IMG/VR virus record: IMGVR_UViG_3300031951_001184
Coordinates: 1-24,016 of that record
Strand: one strand, 5' to 3'
DNA length: 24,016 nt
Source of the DNA: a virus
The notes beneath the pieces are model-generated. The model was not told the DNA's origin, made no database searches, and saw nothing but the letters and a program-made list of their open reading frames with translations. This document shows positions 1 through 6,855 of this stretch, in pieces (the first letter of the stretch is position 1; each line of letters begins with the position of its first letter). The position numbers were made by a program, and so were the translations under genes.

Positions 1-1451
1 GGTGCTGGCGGCTCCGCTGCTTGGGCAGCAATTTGCATGGCGCCCTGCATGGTCGTTGCATCTGGCGGTCCTTCTGGGGCGGCGTCAGTTGGCGGCATTC
101 CTGGCATTCCTGGCATTCCTGGAGCACCTGGGGCACCTGGCATCCCTGGCATCCCTGGCATCCCTGGCATTCCTGGAGCACCTGGCATCTGTGCCTGCGG
201 ACCCTCTTCCATCTTCTTCTTGGTATTGGCGATGGGGGTGAGATTCGGGTTCATGAGAAGCGAGTCAGCAAGGTCGCTCTGAACATCCTTGCGTCCAGAA
301 TTAATTCTGTACTCGTTGGTACTGATGAGTCCATTCTGGAACTCATCCATGAGGTAGCGCTGGCGCTCCTGCTCGTACAGAATCAGGACTGGAACATCCG
401 ATGTATCAAAGTCAATGTAATTGTTTTCATCAAGTTCGTCAAGGGCGCGACCGAGAATTTCCAGATGCGGAAGCATTGTTTCGTTCCAGAAGACTCTGTG
501 CTCCTCTGCGGCGTTGCTGAATGTCCTGCCCGCAGCGTTGCCAATGACCGACTCTGGCACTCCGAATGAAGCAAGAATCTCCTCTTTTGTGATTTGCCGC
601 ATCTGCATGTAGGCCGCATCACGGGGAGACGCAGATGTGTCAACATAATCAACACCTTCGTCCGAAGAAATAACCGTTGTCTGACCCGTTCTGCTCAGGT
701 TTCCACGGAAACGATTCTTGATTTCCTCTTTGTCGTCCTCGTCAATTTCCCCCCTGAGGACGATTAGTCCACCAGGACGACCGTCATTCAGCAAGTAGTT
801 TCTGTTATAGACCTTTGCAAGATTCTCAATCTCTACGGCGACACCAGCGGACTCAAGAGGCGTCATTGAGAGGTACGGGTCAAGCGGGTGTGGCTTGCGA
901 ATCCAGACCACATCATCTGGCTTCATGATGATTGTTCTGCCGTCTGGCATGATGACCTCATAGCCAGCGACAAAGTTCTTTGGGTCTGGAATTGGCGCGG
1001 TGGACTGCGGTGGCAAAAGGTTCAGGGCGATAACGGTTCCGTCTCTGGAACGAATCTTCTCAATGAACGCACCTCTGGTGCTCATGAGAATCTGTGAGGA
1101 AAGCCTGTATCGGAAGATGAAGGAGTTCTCTCCTATGTTCGCTTTGGTATTGAAGATTTTCAACAGGGGGCTGTCCTTAGCCGCCTTGCCGCCAAGAATC
1201 TGCCCGTCAGGTGAGTTATCCTTGCGAAGAATGACTGGAAGCCTTGCCTGGTTTCCAGCGATGGCATCAATGCATCGCGACACCCAAGTGACCTTCTGCA
1301 TGCCCTCGCGATAAACGCGCTCAATGTCCCATGAGTCCTTGTAGCCACGGCCTGCATAGGCGGGGTTCATTGCGATGGGGGCGCCAGGACCTATTGCCGC
1401 CTTGGAAGAACCTGAGTTCAGTGACTTATTTTGATAACTATTCCAGGCCAT
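1..1451 (-). CDS. Portal protein, 3' end beyond the left edge
   Basis: The reading frame opens at ATG 1451 on the minus strand and stays open to base 1, giving more than 480 residues without a stop, so the gene is cut by the window edge. It resembles HK97-family portals, the dodecameric ring at the capsid vertex through which terminase pumps DNA. Visible family signatures are WVSRCIDAIA near residue 50, LLPPQSTAPIPD near 150, DDVVWIRKPHPLDPY near 180, and FGVPESVIGNA followed by SNAAEEHRVFWNETMLPHLE near residues 300-330. The C-terminus is unusual: after EEGPQAQ come ten X-Pro-Gly triplets, then an Ala/Pro-rich stretch. The start lies 4 bases after the stop of the upstream membrane-protein gene, so the two are probably cotranscribed leftward. 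Portal identity is by motif recognition; confidence is high. Capsid genes presumably follow to the left, outside the window. Confidence 0.9.
   Translation of the reverse strand, partial: MAWNSYQNKSLNSGSSKAAIGPGAPIAMNPAYAGRGYKDSWDIERVYREGMQKVTWVSRCIDAIAGNQARLPVILRKDNSPDGQILGGKAAKDSPLLKIFNTKANIGENSFIFRYRLSSQILMSTRGAFIEKIRSRDGTVIALNLLPPQSTAPIPDPKNFVAGYEVIMPDGRTIIMKPDDVVWIRKPHPLDPYLSMTPLESAGVAVEIENLAKVYNRNYLLNDGRPGGLIVLRGEIDEDDKEEIKNRFRGNLSRTGQTTVISSDEGVDYVDTSASPRDAAYMQMRQITKEEILASFGVPESVIGNAAGRTFSNAAEEHRVFWNETMLPHLEILGRALDELDENNYIDFDTSDVPVLILYEQERQRYLMDEFQNGLISTNEYRINSGRKDVQSDLADSLLMNPNLTPIANTKKKMEEGPQAQMPGAPGMPGMPGMPGMPGAPGAPGMPGMPGMPPTDAAPEGPPDATTMQGAMQIAAQAAEPPA
99..188 (-). repeat. Collagen-like triplet repeat (MPG/APG) in the portal tail
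   Basis: Ninety bases form ten 9-base units, each encoding Met-Pro-Gly or Ala-Pro-Gly on the minus strand, in the order M-A-M-M-M-M-A-A-M-M, followed by MPP. Units differ only at wobble positions and by the Met/Ala swap, consistent with expansion by slippage or recombination and some drift. The plus strand of the same DNA reads as Ile-Pro-Gly/Ala-Pro-Gly, because CCTGGC-type units reverse-complement to Pro-Gly codons as well. The minus reading is taken as the real one because it lies in frame inside the portal. Confidence 0.9.
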
Positions 1452-1454
1452 TTT

Positions 1455-1694
1455 TTACTCAAGCCCTAAAAGGAATCCGAATATTCCGCATGCCACACCA
1501 GCCACAATAAAACCAAGGGCAGGGTTGAATAATCCCGCGCCAATACTGGTCAACAGTATAAACGACAGCATAAAGAGGTTGGCGAATGTCTGCCTAGTAA
1601 GTATCGCTTTGATGTAGCGTTGAATGGAGACCCAAAACACGCGAAGGCGGGCTTTGGCTCTTTGCTGTAGTGATGGTTTTGGCTGCCTTGGCAT
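1455..1694 (-). CDS. Small two-helix membrane protein
   Basis: This is a 79-residue protein. Its first ~35 residues are strongly basic (MPRQPKPSLQQRAKARLRVF and beyond). Two hydrophobic segments follow: LFMLSFILLTSIGAGLF around residues 41-57, and PALGFIVAGVACGIFGFLLG around residues 58-77, ending in LE. A positive N-terminus with two helices fits a class II-like holin topology or a generic inner-membrane phage protein; sequence alone does not decide. It is the first gene of the leftward unit and stops 3 bases before the portal start. Its start codon abuts the alternative upstream start of the terminase frame (CATATG, 1692-1697). An AAGGT sequence 13 bases upstream is a weak ribosome binding site. 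Confidence 0.75.
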   Translation of the reverse strand: MPRQPKPSLQQRAKARLRVFWVSIQRYIKAILTRQTFANLFMLSFILLTSIGAGLFNPALGFIVAGVACGIFGFLLGLE

Positions 1695-1716
1695 ATGAAC
1701 AACATTACCTTATACG
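1688..1716 (+). promoter_or_regulatory. Candidate sigma70-type promoter for terminase
   Basis: TTGGCA (1688-1693) and TATACG (1711-1716) are separated by 17 bases. Transcription would begin near 1723, just upstream of the GGAGGG ribosome binding site (1730-1735) of the terminase gene. The -35 matches consensus at five of six positions and the -10 at four of six. The -35 lies inside the first codons of the divergent membrane-protein gene. No equally good minus-strand partner was found: a TTGACA (1744-1749, minus) and a TATAAG exist but are spaced too far apart. Confidence 0.4.
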
Positions 1717-1742
1717 ACGAACGGCTGTCGGAGGGCATATTT

Positions 1743-3050
1743 ATGTCAACAGATTGGAACAAAGTTTTAGAGTATCTTCAGCCGAAGATGCCTGGGTTTT
1801 GTCCAGAACAGCCATCCATAACCCAGAAGGTATTTCTAAGAACCTATGCCATTGAGGCGCTGTTCGGGGGAGCGGCTGGTGGAGGCAAGTCATCCGCTCT
1901 TCTGATGTCAGCATTGCAGTATGTGGATATTCCTGGCTATTCAGCCATTCTTTTCCGCCGCACCTTCGCTGACTTGTCGCTCCCAGGAGCACTCATGGAC
2001 CGCTTCAAGTCATGGATTGACAATTACGACGACGTTCATTGGAACGCCAACTCCTATGTTGCGACTTTCCCATCTGGGGCCAGAATCTCCTTCGGATACC
2101 TGAACAACACGAACGACTACCTCCGATACAAGGGTTCTGAGTTCCAGTTCATCGGCATGGATGAGGTCACTGAAATTCGTGAATCTGACTATAGGTACCT
2201 GTTCTCCCGACTGCGTCGCCCTGCTACTGGACCACTTTCCAAGGTTCCCCTCCGAATGAGGGCCGCATCCAACCCAGCACCCAACTGGGTGAGACAAAGA
2301 TTTATTGTTGAGGGCATTGATAATGGCAGAATTTTCGTGCCCTCCAAACTGACCGACAACCCTGGAATTGATGCCACCTCGTACCGTCAAGCCCTTTCTG
2401 CCCTTGACCCTATTGAGAGAAGAAGGCTGGAGGAGGGCGACTGGTTTGCCACCACCCTAGGGACGCTCTTTGACAGAACATCGGCAATCATCATTGACCA
2501 CTCAGAAATACCTCAGGTCCAGTCATCGGCTCGTGTTGTCCGTTTCTGGGACTTGGCGGCTACAGAGCCAAGTTATTCAAACCCCAATCCAGACTGGACT
2601 GTCGGTACATTGATGATGTTTGACCAAGGAATCGCCTACGTTTTGGATGTCAAGAAAGCCAGAGTGCGCGGCGAGAAGGTTGAGCAGTTGATTGCCCAAA
2701 CCGCCTATGAGGACGGACATGCTGTCCCCATCAGAATGGAGCAAGAACCTGGTTCTTCTGGAAAAGCCCTAGTTGACCAATACGCAAGATATGTGCTTCC
2801 TGGATACGATTTTCAGGGCATTCGCTCTACTGGGGACAAGGTCACAAGGGCTAGACCATTTTCTGCCGCGTTTGCTAATGGCAATGTCAGGGTCGCAAGG
2901 GGGGCATGGCTGACTGATTGGCTTGATGAATTTTCGTCATTTCCTGAGGCCTGTGACCACGACGACCAAGTGGACTCCGCCGTAGGAGCATTCACATATT
3001 TGGCTGGACTTGGGTTGCCACAGAGACGAGCAATCAGTATCATCGTCTAG
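1743..3050 (+). CDS. terL: Terminase large subunit (ATPase/nuclease packaging motor)
   Basis: This 435-residue protein is the phage DNA-packaging motor. The N-terminal ATPase carries Walker A FGGAAGGGKSS (residues 41-51, Lys49) and Walker B QFIGMDEVTE with Asp140 and Glu141. The C-terminal RNase H-fold nuclease shows VRFWDLAAT with Asp270 and the late acidic cluster DHDDQVD (residues 405-411). Length is normal for the family. I chose ATG 1743 because GGAGGG at 1730-1735 sits 7 bases upstream; an in-frame ATG at 1695 would add 16 residues, has no such site and overlaps the candidate promoter. No terminase small subunit was recognised nearby. The portal, usually the next gene downstream on the same strand, is instead on the opposite strand behind it. 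Confidence 0.95.
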   Translation: MSTDWNKVLEYLQPKMPGFCPEQPSITQKVFLRTYAIEALFGGAAGGGKSSALLMSALQYVDIPGYSAILFRRTFADLSLPGALMDRFKSWIDNYDDVHWNANSYVATFPSGARISFGYLNNTNDYLRYKGSEFQFIGMDEVTEIRESDYRYLFSRLRRPATGPLSKVPLRMRAASNPAPNWVRQRFIVEGIDNGRIFVPSKLTDNPGIDATSYRQALSALDPIERRRLEEGDWFATTLGTLFDRTSAIIIDHSEIPQVQSSARVVRFWDLAATEPSYSNPNPDWTVGTLMMFDQGIAYVLDVKKARVRGEKVEQLIAQTAYEDGHAVPIRMEQEPGSSGKALVDQYARYVLPGYDFQGIRSTGDKVTRARPFSAAFANGNVRVARGAWLTDWLDEFSSFPEACDHDDQVDSAVGAFTYLAGLGLPQRRAISIIV

Positions 3051-3075
3051 CAAACCCGACTTACTAGGAGAATAA

Positions 3076-3591
3076 GTGGTCCCAGACGACCTCAGAGTTG
3101 CCATTGGCGCACTCAGACAAACAATCCTTGACCTTGATGCCATGGTCTTGGAATATTCATATGCCGAGCCGACGATGGAGCATGCCTCTGAGGCACTTCT
3201 TCAACTCAATCTCGCAAAAAGGGACGTTGCCTCCGTCTACGACGGTCTTGCCGCCTTCGTGTCTCACTTGATGGAAAACTTGTCCACCAAAGACCTTGCG
3301 CTTTCCAATGGTGCCCAAATTGAGCGCAAAGTTGCTTTTGACAGAAAAGGCTGGCGTCACGCTGACCTTGCCAGGGATGTGGCGCACAGGCTTATTGAGT
3401 CTTCCGTGGATATGGACACTGGTGAGGTGTTGTTGACAAATGAAGAACTTGTCGCTAAACTCCTTGACTACGTTCAGCCCTCCTATTGGCGGGTTGGCGA
3501 ACTAAATAAAATCGGCATCAACGCCGATAATTACTGCGAAACTGGCGAAGCAAAAGCCAGCCTTGTTGTTAGAAAAGGAGAAAACCAATGA
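3076..3591 (+). CDS. Unknown protein of the recombination block
   Basis: I do not recognise this 171-residue protein. It starts at GTG 3076, supported by AGGAG (3066-3070) 5 bases upstream. The N-terminal half looks alpha-helical with many Leu and Ala residues (for instance ALLQLNLAKRDVASVYDGL). The C-terminal half contains DRKGWRHADLARDVAHRLIE and a conserved-looking end, YWRVGELNKIGINADNYCE. It overlaps the Rad52-like gene by 4 bases (ATGA), so translation is probably coupled and a role in the same DNA annealing process is plausible. That role is inferred from position only. Confidence 0.75.
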   Translation: MVPDDLRVAIGALRQTILDLDAMVLEYSYAEPTMEHASEALLQLNLAKRDVASVYDGLAAFVSHLMENLSTKDLALSNGAQIERKVAFDRKGWRHADLARDVAHRLIESSVDMDTGEVLLTNEELVAKLLDYVQPSYWRVGELNKIGINADNYCETGEAKASLVVRKGENQ

Positions 3592-4256
3592 GTGATATTT
3601 ACAAGCAGTTTGCCGAACCCTTCCCCAAGGAAGTTGAGCGTCAACTCAAGAAAGGTGGGGCGTACCTCACCTACATTCCCGTCAGCGAGGTCATCACCAG
3701 ACTCAACAAGGTTGTTGGCGTTGGTCGCTGGAACTTCCAAATCAACAAGTGCGAGCGTGACGCTCTTGACCCTGATTTCATCGTCGCCCATGTGACCCTT
3801 GAGGCAATCATTGAGAATCCCGCTGGTCAGAACGTCCTCGTCAAGCGAGACGGTATCGGTGGGCAGAAAATCAAGCGCACTAAGCAGGACGACATTGTTG
3901 ACCTCGGTGACGAGATGAAGGGCGCCGTGTCCGACGCACTCAAGAAAGCAGCACAGACTCTTGGCATTGGCCTCTACCTCGCTCGCACCGAAGAGGCGAT
4001 GGAATACGATGTGGTTGAGGAGGCTCCTCAGGTTGCTCCGAAGATTTCCCAGTTGTGGGAACAGTTTGTTTCCCTCAGCAAGTCTCTCAGCGCAGACCAG
4101 CGCAATGAGTTGAACTCTTTCTGGACCAACTGGTCTGGTGGTGCCCCCAAGCCCACGAAGACCACGGCAACGGAAGAACAACTTGATGCTCTCATCACAC
4201 AGTGCGTCGCTCTTTCGCTAAACGCCACTGTTGTGGATGAAGATGCCGATTCATAA
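3588..4256 (+). CDS. Rad52/Rad22-like single-strand annealing protein
   Basis: This 222-residue protein resembles the Rad52_Rad22 group of phage recombinases, which anneal complementary single strands. The N-terminus (YKQFAEPFPKEVERQLKKGG then TYIPVSEVITRLNKVVG, residues ~4-46) and the segment GDEMKGAVSDALKKAAQTLGIG with LYLAR around residues 105-132 match the family pattern of a beta-sheet core followed by a helix ending in a Leu-Gly turn. The last ~80 residues are variable and likely mediate partner binding. AAGGAG (3575-3580) lies 7 bases before the ATG. The gene overlaps the next one, a Cas4/RecB-type nuclease, which could supply the resected strands. Confidence 0.85.
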   Translation: MSDIYKQFAEPFPKEVERQLKKGGAYLTYIPVSEVITRLNKVVGVGRWNFQINKCERDALDPDFIVAHVTLEAIIENPAGQNVLVKRDGIGGQKIKRTKQDDIVDLGDEMKGAVSDALKKAAQTLGIGLYLARTEEAMEYDVVEEAPQVAPKISQLWEQFVSLSKSLSADQRNELNSFWTNWSGGAPKPTKTTATEEQLDALITQCVALSLNATVVDEDADS

Positions 4257-5007
4257 TCCGCCTCCTCATCTCTCTGCATCATCCATAGGCACTTTCAACC
4301 AGTGTCCGCTGAAATTCAAGTTCAGCAAAATTGATGGGATAACTGACGACCCAACAGAGGCAACCCTGATGGGAAACTTCGTCCATGACATCATGGAGGA
4401 GTTCTATCGTCACGACCCAGAACTGAGGGATATTGCCCTTGCTCGCACTCTTGCTTCCAAGATTTGGGAAGAAAAGTGGCGAGATGAGGTAACCCCATGG
4501 GTGAAGGGCGACAAGCAACTGCACATGTTCCGATGGAACTCGTGGTGGTGCGTGGAGAACCTGTGGAAACTTGAAGACCCCATGAGTATCTCACCGACTG
4601 GACTTGAGCGAGAAGTGAATGGTCTGGTTGGCGGAGTAAAAATCAAGGGGTTCATAGACAGGTTTGTCGTCAATAATGGGAAGATAACCATCTCCGACTA
4701 CAAGACTGGCAAGGTGCCCAAGCCTCAGTATGCAGGCGAGAAGTTCTTCCAGTTGAACCTGTATGCCCATCTCTTGCGCTCGGAAGGCGTTGGTGAACCC
4801 GAAGAAGTTGAACTCCTGTTCCTGAAAGAGGGCAAGCGGCTTAGGGACAAGGTCACCGAAAAAAGCCTCACCAGTGCCGAGCAACTTGTTGTGTCAACAA
4901 AAGAACAGATTGACGTTTGCTGTGAAACTGGCGAGTTTGAGCCAATAAAGTCAATTCTGTGTAACTGGTGCTCTTATCAATCAATCTGTCCAGCGTGGAG
5001 AAAGTGA
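4237..5007 (+). CDS. Cas4/RecB-type PD-(D/E)XK exonuclease with Fe-S cysteines
   Basis: From ATG 4237 this 256-residue protein shows the full PD-(D/E)XK order: MGNFVHDIMEEFY with His50, GFIDRF with Asp141, SDYKTGK with Asp154 and Lys156, and QLNLYAH with Gln172 and Tyr176. Four cysteines, one N-terminal (Cys23, FNQCPLKF) and three C-terminal (Cys242, Cys245, Cys251 in CNWCSYQSIC), match the iron-sulphur arrangement of Cas4 and AddB-type nucleases. The expected activity is 5'- or 3'-end resection of DNA. Adjacent Rad52-like and RuvC-like genes support a recombination role; no cas1 or cas2 is present, so this is not a CRISPR adaptation gene here. The start lies inside the Rad52-like gene; TTG 4231 and ATG 4243 are in-frame alternatives and none has a clear ribosome binding site. 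Confidence 0.88.
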   Translation: MKMPIHNPPPHLSASSIGTFNQCPLKFKFSKIDGITDDPTEATLMGNFVHDIMEEFYRHDPELRDIALARTLASKIWEEKWRDEVTPWVKGDKQLHMFRWNSWWCVENLWKLEDPMSISPTGLEREVNGLVGGVKIKGFIDRFVVNNGKITISDYKTGKVPKPQYAGEKFFQLNLYAHLLRSEGVGEPEEVELLFLKEGKRLRDKVTEKSLTSAEQLVVSTKEQIDVCCETGEFEPIKSILCNWCSYQSICPAWRK

Positions 5008-5513
5008 TGATTACCGACGACGTTTTTGCTCGGATGGTCGCAGAAGAGGTGAAAAATCGCCTCTCGCCCAACCAAAAAATAATCCTGATGGAGCCAGAAA
5101 ACTGGGGCAGGTGGAAGACCGCCCTTACCTATTTGGTAGAAAACCTGGAAGAGCAGATTGACAACATCAAGGCCGACGCAATCAACGATGCCGAGCGTTA
5201 TCAGAAAATGGGCCATCACGGCAAGAAGTTGCTTGTTGAGTCAGAAAAGGCTTACAAACTCAAAATCACCAAGGTGGAGCGCTTTCTATTTCATGTCCAG
5301 CGTCGTCTTGATGATGTCGTTTCAATGATTGAGACTGGCGAAGTGGCCAAGTCAGACGGCTGGCAGGAAGTCTCGTTTCTCAAGAGGGCAATAACAAAAC
5401 ACCGCGCCATGCTTAGGGACTACGACCTTGAGGAAACGGCTATTGATAGGTCTCTCTGGGATGCCCTTGACAACAGGTGGACTTTTGACGACATTGACCC
5501 TGGGAGCATCTAA
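5007..5513 (+). CDS. Unknown helical protein
   Basis: This is a 168-residue protein of unrecognised family. ATG 5007 overlaps the nuclease stop codon by one base and has GGAG (4997-5000) 6 bases upstream, which decides the start over an in-frame upstream TTG/ATG. The sequence is rich in charged helical stretches, such as WKTALTYLVENLEEQIDNIK and LLVESEKAYKLKITKVERFL, suggesting coiled coils. There is no signal peptide, cysteine cluster or nucleotide-binding motif. It lies between the Cas4-like nuclease and the HNH gene in one tightly packed unit, so an accessory role in DNA processing is inferred only from location. Confidence 0.75.
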   Translation: MITDDVFARMVAEEVKNRLSPNQKIILMEPENWGRWKTALTYLVENLEEQIDNIKADAINDAERYQKMGHHGKKLLVESEKAYKLKITKVERFLFHVQRRLDDVVSMIETGEVAKSDGWQEVSFLKRAITKHRAMLRDYDLEETAIDRSLWDALDNRWTFDDIDPGSI

Positions 5514-5514
5514 A

Positions 5515-5814
5515 TTGCGCCACAGGTCAAAGAAGAAGGAAGCGGAGTACAGGCTACGCCGACCGCTGGTTGAGAGGCTTCTCAGCGAAAACCCAATGTG
5601 CCAAGCCTGTCCAGTGTTCGCTGAACATGATGGTGTGGCCACCTACACGCGCAAGCGTTCAGTAGATGTTCACGAGATAGTGAGACGCTCTCAGGGTGGC
5701 TCTATCCTTGATGAGAACAATCTCATGTGCGTCTGTCGTGACTGCCATAGGCGGATTGGAAACTATCCGCAACTGGCTTTTGAACTAGGCCTAGCGAAGC
5801 ATAACTGGCAATAA
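5515..5814 (+). CDS. Small HNH endonuclease
   Basis: I place the start at TTG 5515, one base after the previous stop, because GGGAG (5502-5506) sits 8 bases upstream; this gives 99 residues beginning MRHRSKKK. The zinc and catalytic residues are all visible: Cys29 and Cys32 (MCQAC), HE at 53-54 (VDVHEIV), NN at 68-69, then Cys74, Cys77 and His78 (CRDCHRR). Short free-standing HNH proteins of phages either nick DNA at the packaging step with terminase or act as homing nucleases. Here the gene is the last of the terminase-led operon, about 2.5 kb from terL, which permits but does not prove a packaging role. Confidence 0.85.
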   Translation: MRHRSKKKEAEYRLRRPLVERLLSENPMCQACPVFAEHDGVATYTRKRSVDVHEIVRRSQGGSILDENNLMCVCRDCHRRIGNYPQLAFELGLAKHNWQ

Positions 5815-5824
5815 TTTGGGCAAC

Positions 5825-5850
5825 AAAAAAGCGCCCCCGAAGGGACGCTT
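5825..5850 (-). terminator. Rho-independent terminator with UUCG loop (minus strand)
   Basis: Read on the minus strand, AAGCGTCCC and GGGGCGCTT pair with one mismatch around a TTCG loop closed by C-G, and six T residues follow at once (5825-5830). This is a textbook intrinsic terminator for the minus-strand gene ending at 5872. On the plus strand the same hairpin follows the HNH stop by 14 bases but lacks an adjacent T-run, so any termination of the rightward unit would be weaker. Confidence 0.85.
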
Positions 5851-5855
5851 CTCTG

Positions 5856-5870
5856 CAGTTTTGAAAACTG
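5856..5870. repeat. Perfect inverted repeat next to the terminator
   Basis: CAGTTTT and AAAACTG form 7-base arms around a single G. It lies between the stop codon of the minus-strand gene (5872) and the main terminator hairpin. With a one-base spacer it is more likely a protein-binding palindrome, or part of an extended terminator region, than a stable RNA hairpin. Confidence 0.5.
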
Positions 5871-5871
5871 A

Positions 5872-6222
5872 TTACTTGTTGTAGACGGTGAAGGCGCACA
5901 CGATGTTGGCACCAGCAGTGCCCGAGCCGATACCCGAGATGTCCAGGGTCACGATGTCGCCAGCGGCGAAATCGCAGTTGGCAGCAGTGAGGGTGCCGTC
6001 ATCAGATGTGCCAGCAGCCGCGATTGAGAAGGCGGCAGCAACATCCGAACCAACCTTGAGGTCGGCGGTGAGGGCGGAACCTACTGGGGCGGTGGTAACT
6101 GCTACCGTGGCCGACGTGATAACGCCAGCGAAAGGCATACGAACCTTGACCTCGCTCGTGGTTGCCAGGGTGCCTGGAATACCAAGCGTCATGGTAATTG
6201 GGGCTGAAATTCCTGTTGACAT
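5872..6222 (-). CDS. Lone minus-strand beta-rich protein, possible virion decoration protein
   Basis: This 116-residue protein is rich in Ala, Thr, Gly and Val and almost free of charged helices. It reads as alternating beta strands: GVITSATVAVTTAPVGSALTAD, AAFSIAAAG, AGDIVTLDISGIGSGTAGAN and AFTVYNK. The pattern of a strand pair followed by GSxLTADLKVG and FAAGDIVTLDISGIG resembles small jelly-roll or immunoglobulin-like modules in phage fibres and decoration proteins. No signal peptide is seen. GGAG (6230-6233 on the plus map) precedes the ATG, an extended -10 lies just upstream and a strong terminator follows, so it is an independent monocistronic unit inside a plus-strand genome. These features suggest high, separately timed expression. 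Function is inferred, not shown. Confidence 0.75.
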   Translation of the reverse strand: MSTGISAPITMTLGIPGTLATTSEVKVRMPFAGVITSATVAVTTAPVGSALTADLKVGSDVAAAFSIAAAGTSDDGTLTAANCDFAAGDIVTLDISGIGSGTAGANIVCAFTVYNK

Positions 6223-6235
6223 TAATGTTCTCCAT

Positions 6236-6264
6236 TTGACTCAGGGGGACGCATTCAATATACC
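6236..6264 (+). promoter_or_regulatory. Candidate sigma70-type promoter for the resolvase operon
   Basis: TTGACT (6236-6241) and TATACC (6259-6264) are separated by 17 bases, giving a start near 6271 and a leader of about 38 bases before ATG 6309. The -10 resembles TATACG of the terminase promoter candidate, with the same spacing. It overlaps the minus-strand -10, so the two could exclude each other. Confidence 0.45.
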
Positions 6265-6265
6265 A
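6257..6265 (-). promoter_or_regulatory. Candidate extended -10 promoter for the minus-strand gene
   Basis: On the minus strand TGGTATATT (TG at 6264-6265, TATATT at 6257-6262) matches an extended -10 element. Transcription would begin near 6250, about 28 bases before the ATG at 6222. No good -35 is present, which extended -10 promoters tolerate. It overlaps the -10 of the plus-strand candidate. Confidence 0.4.
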
Positions 6266-6308
6266 TCTCAACCTTGTGCCGATTGTTAAGTAAGATGATT
6301 TTTACATT

Positions 6309-6854
6309 ATGAGCAACATCAACATCATCGCCCTGGACCTATCCCTGACCTCAAGTGGGGTTAGTTTCGGTTCACAACTCAACCTCATTACGACCAACAA
6401 ACGTGGTGCAGAAAGACTGTTTCATATCTCCTCAGAGATTATGAAACTTGTTGTTGCCCAAAACATCACCCACGCTGTTATTGAGGGCTACTCATTTGCC
6501 TCTCGCAATAGTCAAGCCCACAGTATTGGGGAACTTGGTGGTTGCGTCAGAATGAGGCTCTGGGAAAACGGCATCCCATATGTGGAGGTACCGCCAACAT
6601 CAAGGGCAAAGTTTGCAACTGGCAAGGGGAACGCCTCTAAGGGAGAAGTTATTTCTGCCATATCTGCCAAAACTGGAATTGTCTTTGCTGGCTCTGGGGG
6701 GAACGACATGTGCGATGCATGGGTTCTGATGGAAATGGCCCAAGCCAGGCTCGGACTGTCCGAATGGTCATGGTCAAAAACCCAACTGGAAGCACTGGAC
6801 AAAGTTGACTGGTCCCCGCTAGAATCGGGGACCACTACAACAAACGGAGAATAA
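6309..6854 (+). CDS. RuvC-like Holliday junction resolvase
   Basis: This 181-residue protein has an RNase H-like fold of the RuvC group. Catalytic acids are visible in the expected order: Asp10 in IIALDLSLTSSG, Glu59 in AVIEGYSF, and Asp133 and Asp136 in GGNDMCDAWVL. The segment SRAKFATGKGNASK (residues 99-111) is the basic DNA-contacting region typical of phage members. It would cut branched DNA from recombination or replication before packaging. It leads a new operon starting after the divergent promoter region. A clear ribosome binding site is missing. The C-terminal ~30 residues are low in conserved features. Confidence 0.88.
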   Translation: MSNINIIALDLSLTSSGVSFGSQLNLITTNKRGAERLFHISSEIMKLVVAQNITHAVIEGYSFASRNSQAHSIGELGGCVRMRLWENGIPYVEVPPTSRAKFATGKGNASKGEVISAISAKTGIVFAGSGGNDMCDAWVLMEMAQARLGLSEWSWSKTQLEALDKVDWSPLESGTTTTNGE

Positions 6855-6855
6855 A

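Noticed and set aside
99-188. Short tandem repeats as a CRISPR array
   Set aside because: Units are 9 bases, contiguous and in frame with a protein; there are no spacers.
37-282. Plus-strand frame rich in Ile-Pro-Gly and Ala-Pro-Gly triplets
   Set aside because: It is the reverse complement of the portal collagen-like repeat, whose units read as Pro-Gly on both strands. It has no ribosome binding site and overlaps a confident portal gene.
1744-1749. Perfect TTGACA on the minus strand as -35 of the leftward operon
   Set aside because: The nearest good -10 (TATAAG) is 29 bases away, too far for a normal promoter.
3531-4181. 216-residue minus-strand open frame
   Set aside because: It lies wholly opposite the Rad52-like gene and is explained by that gene's codon bias; it has no promoter, ribosome binding site or recognisable motif.
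4237-5007. CRISPR-associated cas4
   Set aside because: No cas1, cas2 or array is present; its neighbours are phage recombination genes.
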